From the NCBI GenBank assembly GCA_018857735.1, contig JABMCL010002055.1, forward strand, positions 1,465,001 to 1,529,000: a stretch of 64,000 nucleotides of DNA. Direction: 5' to 3'. Of this stretch, positions 18,027 to 31,540 are shown piece by piece. Source of the stretch: Alviniconcha marisindica. Taxonomy: Eukaryota > Mollusca > Gastropoda > Provannidae. Position numbers and translations under genes: made by a program. Below the pieces are notes generated by a model, which saw only the letters and a program-made list of their open reading frames with translations, was not told the DNA's origin and made no database searches. The stretch's first letter is position 1. Each line of letters starts with the position of its first letter.

Positions 18027-21000
18027 ATGGCGGATCTAAGACGAATGCACCTCACTATTTCAAAAGGAATGAAACTATCATGTACAGTCGAACAAGCCCT
18101 TGAGGATGTGATCGTTGTTTCCTTAAAACATAAGGCTAAAGAATATCGTGGGATTTTGATCGATTCAAGTGAGAGGTAAGCCAATATTTTAACTACAATT
18201 CGGTCAAAATAAGTCAATTCCCAGATGTTTTGCTTGGTTGTTTTGGTCACTGGCATTTAATAAAAATGTATACATCCACCCAAATAACAATATGAGAAGC
18301 TGAAAACTATTCCTTTTATTTCAGGCGCCTTCCACCAGGGTTGTACTTCAATGAAGACATTAGTACTATCAAAATTGAAGGAGAAAATGCAGGCAACAGC
18401 AGTGCAGATGGACCTGACCATGCTCAACCCAAGGAAGTGAAAGGTGTTACCCTTGACTGCAGGTATTCCTACAACAACGATCCAGCTAAATACAACGAAC
18501 AACCCCTTCCTACTACCTCAGCAATCAGTATCAGATCTGCTCGTGGTAAGCAAGTGCGCAATATTCGCCTCAGACCCCGCCAAACTCTGTGTTCTAAGTG
18601 CAAAGCTGTAATACATGATACAAAAGCAAAGTCTCCAAACAAGATCTCAAAGCCTGATGGTGAAGGCCAAGAACAGGAGGCACACCCCCATAACACACGC
18701 TATAGAGCTGCTTTATCAGGCAAACATTCGGATGGACCGAACTCTACAGCTGCTGGACCAATTTTGAGGTCAGGTCTTAGAAACAGGCGTGCTGATTCCA
18801 CACCCAAAGTTCTCTTGGAAAACATTCGGCCTAAACGTGATGTGAAGCCAACAGCCAAGAAAAAAGATGCAGATGCAGCTCAAAAAAGTAGACTCACAGA
18901 CAGTTCCTCTAAGAAAAACACTCAATCAGAAGAACAGACTAGTGACAGTGGTGCTTCAAGAAGTGACTCAAACAAAAGAACAGAAACAATTTACTGTAGC
19001 AAGAAAGAAGATGAGAGTTCACATGTTATGATTGAAAGGTCAGTCAGTCTGGACAATCCCACAGCGCTGAGTCAATACAACAAACAGCCAGTTGTAAGAC
19101 TGGAGAAATCTGCAGTGAACAGTTTGAACATTCGCACAGATGGCAAAGAGGAGAAGCAAGAGAAGGCTCCCACCATATCAATTGTGAACATTAGGTCAAC
19201 ACCAGCAATCACAATTTCTTATGGAGGTGCTGGTGATCGTGATGTGGTGAAAATACCACCCCGCTTGCCTGGGGCAGAGTTGAAAAGTCCTGATGGCCAC
19301 AGCACAGCTGATGAATCTCCTGCTCCTGTTTCCCCAGCCCCACCCCCTTCCCCACCCCAAAAGAAAGCCAAGAAAGCATCTAGACGCACTCGAGACAAGC
19401 AAAGATATCGTGTAGTGAATGATACTAATGCTACCTCTGAGGTGCATGTGCCAGGGTTAAAAATTGCAGGTCATCACAGAAAGCACAAACGAAAACACAA
19501 GCATCGCCACGCCAGCAGTGAAGACGAAAATTACAATTCTGAGATGGGGGTGCCTCCGCCTGCAAAGCTCCCTGCTATTATCACAAAGCTTTCTGTGGTG
19601 CCACCAGTGAATGATATGAATGGGAATGAGAAGAAGGGTGACACTGAAGTGCTGAAAGACAGCAGCAATGAGACGCCTACTCGACAGGAAGAACCAACGG
19701 AGATGTTGGCTAAATCTCCCCGTGACATCTCCGAAGCGTTTGGTCAGGTCAGAAAAGAGGACAGTAGCACTGACTTTGGATTTGACAGTGATCCTTTAAG
19801 TCTTAAGAATGAGGGCTTGGATCCAGATTCGCGTGACACACAGTCTGATCCAAAATCCCCTTGCTGTGTTGTCCACAAAGAAACAGAATTCACTGACCAG
19901 TCCAAGACAGAAACTAGTGAACGTGCGCCCATCAAAACTGAAGTCAAATCTTTTGCTATGTGGGGTTCACCTGTCAAAATTGAAGCCCCACCCTTTGAGA
20001 TGGAAGGATCACCAGCCAGGATTGAGGCCCCTCCCTTTCAGAGTGATGACTCCCAAGATGGCCTTATTATTGGGCCTCTGAGGATTGGAGCTTCTCCTGT
20101 AAAAGATGACAGCACAAAGTCCTTTGACGATTTGTCAGTTACACCACCCCCTGCTCAAAGAGGACTTCAGGACAAAAAAGAATGGAAGCATGAGGAAGCT
20201 GAGGAAAAGAAAGAGTCGGTTCCTTATGGAGTGGGTGTGTTTGAGGACCTGACGCCAGATGAAGATGAGGGTGATCATGATGACCGCAGTGTTAGTCAGC
20301 CCATGTACCAGCTGCCCAAGAAGCCTCGCTTGATGTATGGATGGGAAGGAGAAGGCCTCTCCTCCGCTTCCCATGTCACAGGCTACTTGTCAAAGAAATC
20401 AGCAGCGGTTTTGCCAGAAGGTCCATCTGCAATTTACCCAAGTCGGTCTCGTGTGTATCAGAATGGTCCAGGCTCTTATTTTTCTCCAAGTCCTGGCCCA
20501 TCTTCCATGTACCCTGGCAATCCCACAACAGCTTTTCCAAACAGCCCTGCTCCCAGGATTCAGAACAGCCCACCCCCTATGATTCAAAAGAGTCCAGTGC
20601 CTATCTTCAATTACAATTCATCACGCTACCAAGGTAGTCCTAATCGTCGCTTTGGAAGCAGCCCCTCTCGACGCTACCACTCTATCGGGGAGGGTGGGTC
20701 CTTGCGCCAACCATCAATCATGGAAGGAAATTTACGCCACTCTGGTCAGAGCTCACTTTCTCGTTTCCAAGGACATGATAGTGATCAGTTCCAAACACGC
20801 AGAGAAGGTCACTCCAGTTCTTCAGGTGTGTATCAACCTCAAAGTGAGAGTGACCTGTCTCATTCTAGCAGGTACCCCACCAAGTTTGGCAGTCGATCCA
20901 CCATCAGGTACCAGCCGTCAAGTGACAAGAGTGCAGGGTCCAGGTATACATCTCAAACTGAAAGTAGTTCAGTTTCAAGACTACCTTCCACTGAAGATGC

Positions 21001-22237
21001 TAGTTTGGTGACTAAGTCGTACAGGGCAGCAGATAGCAGTTCCACGTTGCGTTATGTGTCGTCTTCAGGGGACTCCAGTTCTGTGCCAAGATTTGCCATC
21101 CCCAGTGATGGTAGCTCCTCTGCACCTAAGTACACAGGTCAGAGAGGCAGTAGCTCTTTGACACATTATTCAAACCATCCCTCAGAAGGCAGCCTACCTA
21201 ATCAATATCAGTCACTTAGCAGCACAGACTTGAGGTATCAGAATGATACACAGTACAAAAATCCAAGCAGTGCCAGCATACCTTCCTCCCCTTCTGGACT
21301 CTCTTTGCAGACAAGTGGTCGCAGTCTGGTGGCTGGCTCAGTTTACCACAGTGATAAGGACCGAAAGAGCACCGCGTTGACAGCTCCACGTTACGAGACA
21401 GTGGACACTTCGGCTCTGTTTATGACTCACAGTCATGACCACAACCCTGCCTCATCAAGTGACAGTAGCTCAGTGCCAAGCTTTCTCAGCAAGCCCTCAT
21501 CAACATTGGCTTCATCACAGAATCCTGTAACCAGAGTGCCAAGCACAGACTCGGCAAAGCCTGCCAGTCTGTTTGCTGCTCCCTCTGGACAAAATGCCCC
21601 TGTCCCATTCCTCGGCCAAGACTCAAAGTTTGTGTGCGGTACTAGTGGTGGTAGTCAGGGGTCTGGTGTGCTGTTTCGCAGCCAGGGACAGAGCAGCAGC
21701 AGCCTCGCAGTCACGAGCCGCCCTTCCTCATCCGGTCTCTCACAAGGTCATGTCAGTGACTCTGAGGACGACTGTGACAATGCAGTGCCGGGCTTTGTGC
21801 CCCAGGACATCTCTCGCTTGCCCATGATGAAGATTCAGACTCAGAACTTGAGCAGCTGTGTGACGGAAGACGGGCGGGACATTCGGGTTGGGGATGTGCA
21901 GTGGGGCAAGGTTCAGGGTTTCCCTTGGTGGCCGTGTCGTGTGATGTCTATCAAACTGACCCATCGAGATCACCGAGAACAGGAGCTGATCGTTACTCAG
22001 GTGTGCCACGTTTCTTGGTTTGGATCCACAACAGTTTCAGACCTGCACCCCTCAGAGCTGCGCCCTTTTAGGGAAGAGTTTCCCAAGCGCCATGTGAAGA
22101 AAAAGCGTGGACCTTACCAGGTGGCAGTTCAGCAGGCCATGTTGGCCACAGAACTGACGCCAGCTGTTTTAGATGTTTCTCGTGCTTCTGTCCAACAGCC
22201 TATCAATCTCGGTTTGATGCATGACCTTGTTTCATAG
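18027..22237 (+). CDS. PWWP2: PWWP2-type PWWP domain protein (2 coding exons)
   Basis: Exon 1 is 18027-18175 and exon 2 is 18325-22237, joined in phase 2 across a 149-nt GT-AG intron; together 1353 aa. Exon 1 encodes the conserved N-terminal block of the PWWP2 family (TVEQALEDVIVVSLKHKA, then YRGILID). C139 and C142 form a CSKC pair. The middle is long and low in complexity: an HRKHKRKHKHRH basic stretch near residue 433 that would act as a nuclear signal, proline-rich runs, and a serine/tyrosine-rich region. The PWWP domain begins near residue 1235, with GFPWWPCRV at about 1248-1256. In vertebrates PWWP2A and PWWP2B bind H2A.Z nucleosomes and methylated H3K36 and recruit NuRD-type deacetylase subunits; that role is inferred here. 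The protein is longer than the vertebrate members (about 600-750 aa), mainly in the disordered middle. A single gene would predate the vertebrate A/B split, so the symbol is given without a letter. Confidence 0.93.
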
Positions 22238-23589
22238 CCATAGCTGATGTGTACATATATATAGTGATTTATGAAGTGTCTTGTTTGTTTGGCAGATATT
22301 TTGATCATCACCCCACCCCCTCTCTTTCCTTGGGAAAGGGGGAGGGGATCACTTGCTTAGGGAGAACAGAAGACTGATTGGTTTGTTTTGCTTGTTTGTA
22401 AAGTTTCACAATGGTTCACTTTTGTTTGCAACTACAGGTGGGCAGATTGTACCCTGGAACACTCCAGAAACCATGCCCACATACAGACAATGTCATTGTA
22501 TTCCAGTCAGAAAAGAGACTGGAGTTGGTTTATGGTCACGCTCACACTAGTCACAAACATGTCAAATGAATTCATGCAAGCTGACACCGGTTCATGCTTT
22601 GTTGTTGCAGCTCGTATAATATAAACTTCTCTCTGACAGTACTATTATGCAAGGTGTTTCCCAGCAATCTTCTGGCCAGAAAGGGATTGCAAAATTTTAC
22701 TCACTCTTTCAGGATTCAAATGGTTGTGTGTGTGTGTTGGGGGGCGGGGGGGGGGGGGGGGGGTGCAGAAGTGATAGCATCATGAGTTAAATCTAGTTCA
22801 GCAGCTGGAGGAGGGCTTGTTCTTTTGCAATGTGCAGAACAAGTTGCATTTACTGATTTAGTAATTAGTGTGTCACTGTCAGTTTCTCACTCTGTTTATA
22901 AATATTTGACTTTGAGAATGTGGAAATCGTCATTAGAATTTTTATATCATGCAGAGGAATTGTCAGAGGAATTGATGTGGAATTTCCATAACCTCATGGA
23001 ATAGAAAATTCATTGGCTACCTTGTAAAGTTGTTATTATGCAAGATTAATGACTGTCTGAAAGACTGCATATTTCAAAGATCCTCACAGTGCTGATTTTT
23101 TTAAATGATTATAACATATGAAGACCATACATTTTGGGGCACACTGATCCCAGTATGAGGGCATTGGAACCAAAATATTTACAAGTATATATATATATAA
23201 TAGATATTGTTTTACAAGGGCAACGTTTGGCCCTGTGTTATTGTATAATATACTGGAAAACCCAAAAGAGTGCCAGATTTTGAGTTTGAGAACAATACGT
23301 AGTAAACGGACAACTGACAAGTGTCAAATGTGATACATGTATCACTTGTTAAAAGCATCTGTTGATTATATTTAAACTAAAGCACCTAGCCTTCTCAGAA
23401 GATGTTTTGTCCAAAAATGCCAGCCTTTCTGAGTTTTTCCAACAGGCAATACCTTAGATCAAACTCGTAGAACTTGTGGATTTTGTTAGTGCCCCATTGG
23501 TTTTATTTTCTATAATTGGAAACAGAATCTTGCCTGTTTCAGTTGATCAGTGATGATTACAGATTAGTGAATCGCACACATATATATAT

Positions 23590-23735
23590 AGACCATACAA
23601 AAAATAGTTTAAAAAAATACACTGCCATGTGCCGCAGCTGGGGTAACAAACACACATGTATATAATATATCATACAAAAAATAGTTTTAAAGAACACACT
23701 GCCATGTGCCACAGCTGGGGTAACACTGTAACAGC
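23590..23735. repeat. Tandem duplication, about 80 bp, two copies
   Basis: CATACAAAAAATAGTTT then ACACTGCCATGTGCC and CAGCTGGGGTAACA occur twice in a row with few differences. Non-coding. Confidence 0.8.
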
Positions 23736-25681
23736 TGCCCATGGCATCTTTTATCTTGTTCCCTGTGGGATGTGAGCCCATGACTTTCATTAAGTTTCAT
23801 GCTCAATGCCATTCAAAGAGGCTTTGGATGTGACATGAGTGAGCTAGGAATAGAACGTGTTGTTGTGTGCCCTGCTAATCACAAAATCTGTATTCTTGAA
23901 AATGAAATATAAAAACAAAGTATTTTTTAAACTATTTTTAAAGCATTCCTGATTTGATATATTATCAGGTATCATTCTGATTTATAAAAAAATTAAATTT
24001 ACTTAGCATCTTCTGCTACATGATATTCTCCTTGTTGGACAAAACAAATTCTGAGAAATCTAGTTCTTTTGTTGGGCTGACAGTTGTGGACTAGGTTGCA
24101 CACTTTTATAAACACTCAAAATGCAAGTCAGTTTACAGTGTTGATCATTGACCAGCTAGCCATCTGTCCATGGCATAACAGCTGCCCAGTTGTAAGTTGG
24201 AAAATACTGCACAATAGTGTCAAATTTAGAAAAGTGAATGAAATATTTTAACAATACAAACTTAGGTTGTACATGTATGAGTAGCTTTTTTTCACCCTTT
24301 TTTCAGAGACTAGAGAGTGATTCATTCTGATCCAGCCTAAAAAAACTGCAAACTTGCCCTTAAAAATATAATTTATGGGTTTGGTTTAATAAACTTATGA
24401 AGATCTTTGCATGATTGATGATAAGCTCCAGTAAGCTCTACCAGTACCAAGTATTATTATCAGTTCAGTGACCTTGGGACTTGACCAACGTTAGAGGTCA
24501 CAGTATTGATGATGAAGGTAAAACTATGTCTGTGAGTCAGACTGAACACGTTTTATCCTTTTGTATTCAGACTTTGTAGGAATCATGATTATGTATAATA
24601 TTAATTATTACTAGTACATAATCACTCACACAAACACAGTGAACTTTGTTGTTGTGTCTCGTGTTTCGACTTATGAGTGTTCTTGTTAATGGGAGATACG
24701 CTAATACTTCAGTGAGTTTGACACATCTGTTAGCACCTGAAATTGATTGATTTTTATATTATATATTTCACTATTTAAACTTTAATGGAGTAATATGATA
24801 ATAATTAATATATTTAAAACTATGCATAATGATAATTTCTTTTCAGGCTTTACATTAAATGAGTGATTACACATTCTTTCCAATTATGGCTTCCCAGTAA
24901 TTTCTTTACCAAAACAAACAAAAAAGGCAAAAAAGTCTTTGTAATGATCAATTAAGGCACTGGTAGTGACACGTGAGCAGGACCGTTTGAACTTTGTACG
25001 GCCAGTACTATCTGTCTTAAACACACTGGCTGTAAGTGTAATGTTACAAATCATCTGAAACTGATGGGTAAAGCAAGGGGAAGGTCAACATATTTATACA
25101 ACCTTGCCACTACTTGAGAGTTACCATCCCTTGTGACCTCCGGCTTTTCCTATACTTAATCCACACAGTGTCAATGGGTGCTCATTGGCAGGTGGATGTA
25201 GTTTATCCATTTGGAATAATATATCAAGTTGTATTTGGAACAGACAGGTTGAAACCATGCTGTGAGTATGAGCCATTTTAACCATACAGCTAAGCAGACA
25301 CAGTCCTTTTGAGATAAGGTTTGGACAGTCCTCCTCAACCATACAGCCGAAACAGCTTATTTGTTTTCCAGCGTGATGTGGCAAAATTTTACCTTTGCAG
25401 TTTCTTGAACATTATAAATGTCATATCATATATATTATAATATTTATATGTCAGACTGCATTCTCTATCTGCTAGTTAGTAGTACAAGTTTTACTATTTA
25501 ATGTCAACCTGATATAACCATACTAGTTGACTGGGCATTAAAAAAAAAAAAAAAACTCATCCCAAGCTTACCACTGATCTAATGTTACCAATTCACACCT
25601 CTTGTTTCTTGTTAAGTTTTTATGTGATCTGATTATCTGTTTCAAATGTTGTATGGTTACTGTATGAACTATGATATATAT

Positions 25682-25751
<70 letters not shown>

Positions 25752-25765
25752 CACACACACACACA
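25682..25765. repeat. (CT)n microsatellite with short (CA)n end
   Basis: About 68 bp of pure CT repeats followed by ACACACACACAC. Confidence 0.95.
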
Positions 25766-26235
25766 GAGTTTTATACTTTAGCATATTATATAATTATAAT
25801 ATTAATTTAACATATAAGGGAGACACTACTTTTTCAAATTTGACAAAAACTGACGTTGGATTATTCTCAGACATTGTTCACACAAGGTCTTTCAACATCA
25901 GTTATTGCATGATCATATTCATAGTATACCCTTTGTTGGGCTGTGCACACTTGTTTACAAGTACAGGTTTTCATGACTTTGACCATACTCCAGGGTCACA
26001 GGGATGTTGAAGGAAGAAAACTGTTCTGTGCAGTTTCTGTGTGAACTTGGCATGATTGTTAAATTATGGTAAAAACATGCATGCATGTGTGGCTTTTCCA
26101 GGGTTCACATTAACCGGTATTTTACTGGTTAAGATCAGAATATACCAGAAGGAGAAAACAAAAATCAGCAATCATTTAGACATACTGGCTGTTATTTTGT
26201 TTGACTGGTTGTCAAAAAAACAATGCAGCACAGTG

Positions 26236-26237
<2 letters not shown>

Positions 26238-26295
<58 letters not shown>

Positions 26296-26318
26296 TGTGT
26301 ATTTGTGTGAGTGTGTGT

Positions 26319-26358
<40 letters not shown>
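26238..26358. repeat. Compound (GT)n-(GA)n-(GT)n microsatellite
   Basis: Three blocks in order, GT, GA and GT, all purine-starting on the plus strand. Long reading frames across it are repeat artefacts. Confidence 0.95.
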
Positions 26359-29300
26359 GTAGACAGAGAAGGAAGCGGGGTGTTTGCTAGCAGAGCTCTG
26401 GTAGCAATATGGATCACTGCGTATCTGATAGGTTACAGCAATTATCTGACTGATTTCCATGGACCAGTTTCACCACGTTGTACTTTTTTTTAATAGATGT
26501 CACACCGGCTTGAAAAATGTCTAGCGCAGTCACTCACACCAACTTTTCATGAGCTTAGCTTGTATTCAAGGGAGATCATTTATTTTGGGTCAGTTTTTAC
26601 ACAAAAGTAACTATTGGGTGTTCTGTTTTGCTGTACCTCACTTCCAGCAATGTTCTATGCATTATTTTATTTTTTAAATCAGTGTTTCAAAAAAAAACTA
26701 AGACTTTTTCTACTTGTTTTTATTGTTGTGTCATAGTGAGTTATATTTTCAAGGGAGAGGATAAATTGTATTTTCAGGCTTTACATGTGAGTCATTTGAG
26801 CACTTAAAGGTCATTACTGGAAAGAACAGATGAAGACAAGACTGAAGAAACAGAAACTGTATTTTCCTAAGGTGTATGTGATGTGACTGAGCATTTGTTC
26901 TTCTTTAACATGGGGATGTTAGGCTTTGGAAAGAAAAGGTCCATTGTGAATTCGAATTAAATCACGATACACCCCGTTAAAAATCCATGTAGAAATTGAT
27001 AGCAAAGGAGCTTACAAAAAACACGTAAAGAGAAAAAAAAGTCCCCCAAAAAATGAAAAGGGGAAAAACACTGAATTTGATATTGTGATACTGGAATAAT
27101 GAAAATGAAGTCACATGTTTAACATGATACACATTACTTAAGACAAGGCTGAAGAGAGGTCCATTAGTATAAATTCATATCAGTTAGATTGTCTTACTCA
27201 TTCACTGCCAAAACACCCCAAAACCCTTTTAGAAATGAACAGTGGAAGTGACCTGAAAGCCCATTGGAGGAAAAAGGAAAACACTTGAGTATGACTGACT
27301 TTAGTATGAGGTAATTCTAAAAGTGAAGTGAGGTTTACACTTACAAAGTTTGAACTGAGGGAAAGTTTGAACTGCTACAGTTATACTTTTTTTTCTACCT
27401 TCCGTTATCTGACTTCTTCACACCCACATGTGGGCAAAACACACCTGCACATGCACACATACACACACACTCACATAGACACATGCATGCGCATGTGCAT
27501 TCACAAACAAACACACACACATGTGCGCACACACTCACATACTGCTTTGGAGGAATGTACCAGTTATGATTAGTTTCTAGTTAGTAGAAAAGAGCTCTTA
27601 GTCATACCTCAACAAAGCTAACTAACAGCTAATACAAAAACAGTTTGTATCCTAAAAACACCATTTAAAGGTATGAGTTACCTGTTACAGAATGCAAAAT
27701 CAAAGTGAAATGGCGATCACTTTGTTATATATTTTATTTCTAGTGATTTTACACTTCTCTTCAAATTTACCATGTTAATCATAGTAAACTGGTCCAGTTG
27801 AACAATATTGACAGGTCCATGTAACTTTTGCAACCTGTTGAGTTATATTTGTGTGAATGATATTGTTAACTGTGAGGCTCAAAATGTTTTCTTCTGATCA
27901 AGTGATTGTATGAAAAGTGGTCAGCAACTGTTTTCATACAATAGTAACATAACGCAAATGATACAGTGTGTGAATTTGATGTTAATGACATCCGTGTGAT
28001 TCCTCTGTGTTGTATGTTAATTTGGGGAGCAGACTCAGTTTAGCCGGCAACCGGCATAATCATTTGCTCTGGTATAATTTCTAGTTGAGTAATTCATAAT
28101 AGTGTACAATTTACTTCAAGTGGAGGGTATCAATTATATGCCACAGACGGGCTTCCCTTTTGAGGATGTACCTTTGGTGGAGTTTCTGTACTTTGTATTT
28201 TGCTTGCATGCCAGGTGAGAGTTGCCATAGGCGATTCAGGTCTCTGTTGTGTTTGTGTGACTCCTTTTGTTGATTTTTCTTGAAAGTGTTGTGTTGTCTG
28301 TGAATTTGTTTCATGACTTTTGTGTTCTTGTGCATGTATATGTACTCCATAAAATCAGTTAGTGTGTCACTATTTCCAGGTTAGGCTTTTGAAAATTAAA
28401 GTCAGTTATGTTTGGAGTTTTGAAAATGACAAACTAAATCAGGTACTAATGACAGTTATTTTCTCAGTGCTACAGCGGTGTGTTAAAAAAGTAACAAAAG
28501 ACTAATGATATTGATGAATAACAATTCAAAAAATGAAAAATATGAAAATATCTGCATTTTAAAGTATTCATTTTATGTCACACCTGTGATCTATTTGATA
28601 TATGTATATTATATGTAATCCAAGCTGTCAGTAGCATCATACTCGACCACTAAACTTTGTGTGGCACTTACTGACATTAACTACATAACTTAATAAGGAT
28701 GCCCATACTAAATTGTCCTAGATTGTCTCTAGCAATGAATTGTTTAATTGGAACATTTTCAACCACTCAAACAACAAAATATGGTCATTGGTGCTACTGC
28801 AGTGTACCCAAATAAAAATGAAAGAAGCTCTCTACTGCAAAATATGTATGCCGATTTATGCACACATGTTGTCTTTTGTTTCCTGTGATAAGCTGATAAG
28901 AAAGTTCTAACCCTGTTTAAAAGTGGACAGTTTACTTTTTGTCATTGTGATCAAACTGTTTGGCCAGGAGCGTCATCATTATCAGAGTTGTACACATAAA
29001 TAATGTGTGGTCTCTGTTCAGCACTCTTTTCAGTCTCGGTAATAGGTGTAACGAACCTGCTAATAGTAACACACATTTTTCAGATAGTAGTTCTGGGGAA
29101 GTGTCATGCATTGCCATTACTTAGAAGAGTGTTTAGAATTCAGACGAAAATTCTTCAGAATATGGGTATTGGAGGAGTAGCTATCCCTAAAGGTGAAACA
29201 TGCACACAAACAGTAACATTATGCACTGCTGCCACCTGCTGATTTTGCAAGGTAGAATTCCTTTATAAATCAGTGAATGGCAATCCCTAAAGATGTGTTC

Positions 29301-31435
29301 CTCAAAGTCTGTATTCAGTTGACTTCAAAGTTTGTCCACTTGTTTTGTGCATATATATATATATATATAAATATCAGGTACATAGCACTTGTTGTGACTG
29401 GTGTACATGTGTATTTAACATTTTAAGTGATGCAGCTGACACACATATATATATATATGCTGATTTAGCAAAGTATAAATGTTGATTTATTTTAGGGCAA
29501 TGTTTAGGCAAAAGCTTTCAAACCTTGCGTGATGTTGATTGGATTTTGCCCATTCCTGTGTTTTGATGACTTTGTACCATCTTCAGAACGACGGAGAGTG
29601 CAAATTGAAAAGGAAAGTTGTCCAGTTTGTCTAATTTGAATGCAAGTCATTTGAGCATTTACCCTTTTTTCTTTTGTTTTCTTTTTCTTTTGTTTTCAAC
29701 AGTGGGTCATTGCTTTGTAATTTTTTTATCAGTTTAGACATAATTTATTAATGCATGTAAATCAGTTAATTAATGGCAGTGGGGTTTTGGCTATCCCAAA
29801 AGAAAGATTTCTTGCCCTCTGGAACTTGTTTTCGTAGTTTTATTTTGAATGTGCAAGGTATGAGCTGGGGGATGGTATGACTGTGAGGCCAGGCTTGCAT
29901 GTCTCCTCATGTAAGTTTTTTTTTTTTTTTTTGAAGTACAGTTTCCTTCTCTCTCTCTCTCTCCTCCCCCCTCCCACCACCGCCACCAACAGTCGTACAC
30001 CTTTAATTTACACCTCCATGATCCAGTGAAAGATTATCTGTCTTTGTTTGGTGCCTGCTGGTTGTTGATCATAGCTGATTTCACTGTACATAGATCTAGG
30101 AACAAATGCTTCCTTGGAATGGTGGTTTATTCCAGATACTTGGTCTCAATTTAAGGAGTGGTTATAGTCGTAGTGAGTCATTAGTTTCGTATTGTGATTT
30201 CAAAAATGAAAGGGGTGTCTTTGCCAAGTTTCATTTTTTAGTACTCGCAACAAAGAAATGTGAATCATGACATCTGTTTATACCCTACACTCCATAGGTT
30301 TATTGCAAATGGGTTATAAATAAAAACGGCCTTCCATGTTGCTCCTCTCATGTCACACTGTACAGCAAGCAATACCTGCCTTACTACAAGAGGATCAGTC
30401 ATCATCATCATGGAAACTCTTCTCGCATATTGCTGCTGTAGACTCATCAGTTGTAGAAATATTTAATCAAGCATGACATTAACATGTTGCAGGCTGGTAA
30501 ATGATGTAATTAACTGTAAATCATGATTTAAATTATCTTGCAGCTTTCCTGGAGGTGGTATATTCTTGGCATTGTGGGCAAGTAAAATTCAACTTTGAAA
30601 AGGTCATTTTAATATTGCTCATCTTGATGGGTTTGAGTGGAATAGGAAGTGCATCTTTCAGGTGATTTCAGTAGACACTGTCATGTTTTTATCAGACTCC
30701 TTTGGGGTCACAGTTGAATAAACGTCACTCAAATACATTATTAAATAATGTCCATAGCAACATGTCTCACTGTATCCCTAATGATGATGTTGAGGTAACT
30801 TTATATATATATATATTATAATCCTTATATTAGTTATAAAATCAACATCATTGCCATTGTGTTCTTCATCATCAGTATCTGTTAATTGTTAGTGTTCCTG
30901 TGTTCAGCGTCTTGTGGCTAGCTTAAGCTGCCTAGTAGCGTATCAAGCATTTCAAGTCTTTCAATTTCATAGCTGACCAGATGTCAAATTAGTTCTTCAT
31001 GGATCTTATCCAGGCATGCATACTTAATCTCTGGATCTTTTCCTGGTTTAAGATTTAGACTAGAGCTACAAATGTAGATCTCTCTTCTCATGCCTTAATG
31101 GAAACCCTGGTTTGTGGTTCTGAAGTGAATTCTCTCTCATTCATTTTCCCCCTCTCTTTCGCCAGACATGGTTATGTCACAGACTGAATGATAATTTTTA
31201 TTTGTTTCTTTTTCATCCCCCCCCCCCCTCTTTTTTTCTTTCTTTTTATACCTATCATGTATATATTGCCTTGCAGCAAAGTCATGTTGTTTTATATTCC
31301 TCCCTTGTGAATTCATGCGTTTTTTTCAGTGCATGTACGTGTAAGTGTTGACACAGTGGGGGTGTTAAAAGTGCAACTGTCAACATTGCACCTATTCATG
31401 TTCTGTAAGTCAGAGATATAATGCAAGACATTTGC

Positions 31436-31540
31436 ATGTGTGTGTGCACATGTGTACAATTTGTGTGTGTGTGCTAGTGTGTGTGTGTGTGTGTGTGTGT
31501 GCTAGTGTGTGTGTGTGTGTGTGTGTGCGCTAGTGTGCAC
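31436..31540. repeat. (TG)n microsatellite with GCTAG spacers
   Basis: TG runs separated by GCTAGTG three times. Non-coding. Confidence 0.9.
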
